Shown here piece by piece: positions 62,879-64,000 of a DNA stretch of 64,000 bases. The position numbers and the translations under genes are program-made. Under the pieces are notes generated by a model. That model had not been told where the DNA came from. It saw only the letters and a list, made by a program, of their open reading frames with translations, and did no database searches. Source of the DNA: Pelomonas baiyunensis (GTDB taxonomy: Bacteria > Pseudomonadota > Gammaproteobacteria > Burkholderiales > Burkholderiaceae_C); the NCBI RefSeq assembly GCF_043555935.1, contig NZ_JBIGIB010000004.1, positions 496,001 to 560,000 of the forward strand. The letters are read 5' to 3'. Position 1 is the first letter of the stretch. Each line of letters opens with the position of its first letter.

Positions 62879-64000
62879 ATGCGTTCCATCTTGGCCATGC
62901 TGGGCGCCCTGGCGCTGACGGCACTGCTGAGCGGCTGTGGCGGCGGGGGCGGTGGCTCCACCGGAGGGGGCGGGTCGGGCGGCGGCGCGGCCAGCGCGCT
63001 GACGTTTTCGCCCACCACCGCCACGGCCAACGTGGCCGCGGGCGCGTCGGCCACGCTCACACTGCGCGCCACGGCCACCGACCCGTCCCAGTTCACGGGC
63101 GCGATCTACGCCTTCATCGTGGACCCACAGCAGGTGCTGACGCCCGCCGTGTCGCTCACCGCGGTCAACGCCAACACGCAGTCAGTCACCCTGCACACCT
63201 CGCCGTCCCTGAGCCAGGGGCGCTACCAGGGCACCTTCCAGGTTCAGCTGTGCAAGGACTCGGGCTGCGCCGTGCAGATTCCGGGCTCGCCCGTGCCGCT
63301 GCCGTATGACATCAACGTCACGCCCGGCCCGCTGAGCGCCAGCCCCGCCACGACCACCACCAGCACGGTGCACCGTGGCGGCCAGCTCAACACCACGGTG
63401 TCCATCAACGTGAAGGGCGGCGGCGCCACCTGGACGGCCACCACCACCACGCCGTGGCTCAAGATCACCAGCGGCAGCGGCACGGGCAACGGCAGCTTCA
63501 GCGTGGGCTACACCACACCGGCGCTGGCGCAAGGCAGCTACACCGGCAGCGTGCTGGTCACATCCAGCGACGGCCAGACCGCCTCGGTGCCTTTCAGCCT
63601 GGCGGTGTTGCCAGCCGCTTTCACGCTCACCTCGGGCGTGCCCAGCTTTGCAGCCGTGAACGGCGCACCCATTGCGGCGCAACCGCTGGGATTTGCCATC
63701 GACAACGACGTGCCCACGCCCTGGACGGCCGCCGTCTCGCAGCCCTGGCTTGTGGCTACGCCGTTGAGCGGCACCACGCCGTCCACCCTGACGCTGCAGC
63801 CCAACCCCAGCGTGGGCGCCCTGGCCAGCGGCCGCTACAGCGCCAACGTGGTGCTGTCGTCGGCCGGCTTGGCGGACAAAACCGTCACCACCAACCTCAC
63901 GCTCACAGCGCCTTTGCTGTCGGCGCCCGCGACTGCGCTGACGCTGGGTGGCGCCAAGGGCCGCGACATGGTGAGCGGCCAGTCCACCACCCTCACGCTC
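62879..64000 (+). CDS. Lipoprotein with Ig-like/BACON-like repeats, truncated by window end
   Basis: The first 374 codons of a protein that continues past the edge. GGGAG precedes the ATG at 62879; an in-frame ATG lies at 62861. The leader MRSILAMLGALALTALLSGC (lipobox Cys20) is followed by a Gly/Ser-rich linker. Repeated modules of about 90 residues have T-x-x-W-T-A-x-x-x-x-P-W-L (ATWTATTTTPWLKI, PWTAAVSQPWLVA) and G-x-Y-x-x-x-V-x-V, the BACON pattern. These are probably carbohydrate- or mucin-binding surface domains. Confidence 0.8.
   Translation, partial: MRSILAMLGALALTALLSGCGGGGGGSTGGGGSGGGAASALTFSPTTATANVAAGASATLTLRATATDPSQFTGAIYAFIVDPQQVLTPAVSLTAVNANTQSVTLHTSPSLSQGRYQGTFQVQLCKDSGCAVQIPGSPVPLPYDINVTPGPLSASPATTTTSTVHRGGQLNTTVSINVKGGGATWTATTTTPWLKITSGSGTGNGSFSVGYTTPALAQGSYTGSVLVTSSDGQTASVPFSLAVLPAAFTLTSGVPSFAAVNGAPIAAQPLGFAIDNDVPTPWTAAVSQPWLVATPLSGTTPSTLTLQPNPSVGALASGRYSANVVLSSAGLADKTVTTNLTLTAPLLSAPATALTLGGAKGRDMVSGQSTTLTL

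Overview
This window is about 64 kb of very GC-rich DNA with strong G/C preference at third codon positions. Densely packed genes and familiar gene pairs (oxyR-katG, panB-panC, divergent glpK/glpD, prfC, a glutamine-less cluster of orphan periplasmic binding proteins, PEP-CTERM components, GTP-type PEP carboxykinase) point to a betaproteobacterium of the order Burkholderiales, probably near the Rubrivivax/Ideonella/Leptothrix/Sphaerotilus group. That placement is inferred from protein resemblance recalled from memory; no search was run. No tRNA, rRNA, CRISPR array, insertion sequence or prophage was seen, so this looks like ordinary chromosome.

Layout. 1-4.4 kb: end of pckG with a strong terminator, a small membrane protein, a secreted beta-helix GH55-like protein with a near-perfect palindromic operator upstream, a DUF924 protein and a membrane acyltransferase. 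4.5-8.3 kb: a hybrid histidine kinase and a WYL regulator. 8.3-10.2 kb: orphan binding protein, VOC protein, GDT1-type cation exchanger. 10.2-13.2 kb: glycerol catabolism (glpK and glpD back to back with a 22-bp gap). 13.2-20.9 kb: outer-membrane-like protein, EamA exporter, phosphoesterase, SEC-C protein, exosortase-type CPBP protease, XRE regulator, amidohydrolase, YiaA-like and unknown membrane proteins. 21.1-27.2 kb: a tightly overlapping eight-gene plus-strand run containing an LplT-PlsC fusion, three tandem two-helix membrane proteins, an Lgt-like protein and a radical SAM enzyme of the MJ0619/tetraether-synthase type. This is the most interesting block: a candidate lipid-modification operon.

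27.4-30.5 kb: a PhnD-like periplasmic binding protein coupled to a sensor kinase. 31-35.7 kb: the queuosine genes tgt and queA (queA carries an in-frame palindromic repeat), a YigZ protein, a DksA-like zinc-finger protein and a His-rich protein. 35.8-38.4 kb: another orphan binding protein and an ECF sigma/anti-sigma/lipoprotein operon. 38.5-43.1 kb: recG, small lipoprotein, phosphofructokinase, alpha/beta hydrolase. 43.2-47 kb: Ycf48-like lipoprotein and two divergent prolyl isomerase lipoproteins. 47-48.6 kb: panB-panC. 48.7-52.7 kb: oxidative-stress locus oxyR, katG (with an OxyR box), a 34-residue membrane peptide and dps.

52.8-55.5 kb: a methyltransferase and prfC. 55.6-59.9 kb: two large paralogous lipoproteins followed by a broken third copy joined in frame to a second copy of the prfC 3' end, a clear scar of local duplication and deletion. 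60-64 kb: a PEP-CTERM surface protein with terminator, a DUF3617 protein, a PQQ-type sugar dehydrogenase and the start of another lipoprotein cut by the window edge. There is no stretch over about 320 bases without a gene; the longest intergenic interval (8022-8338) contains one doubtful small ORF.
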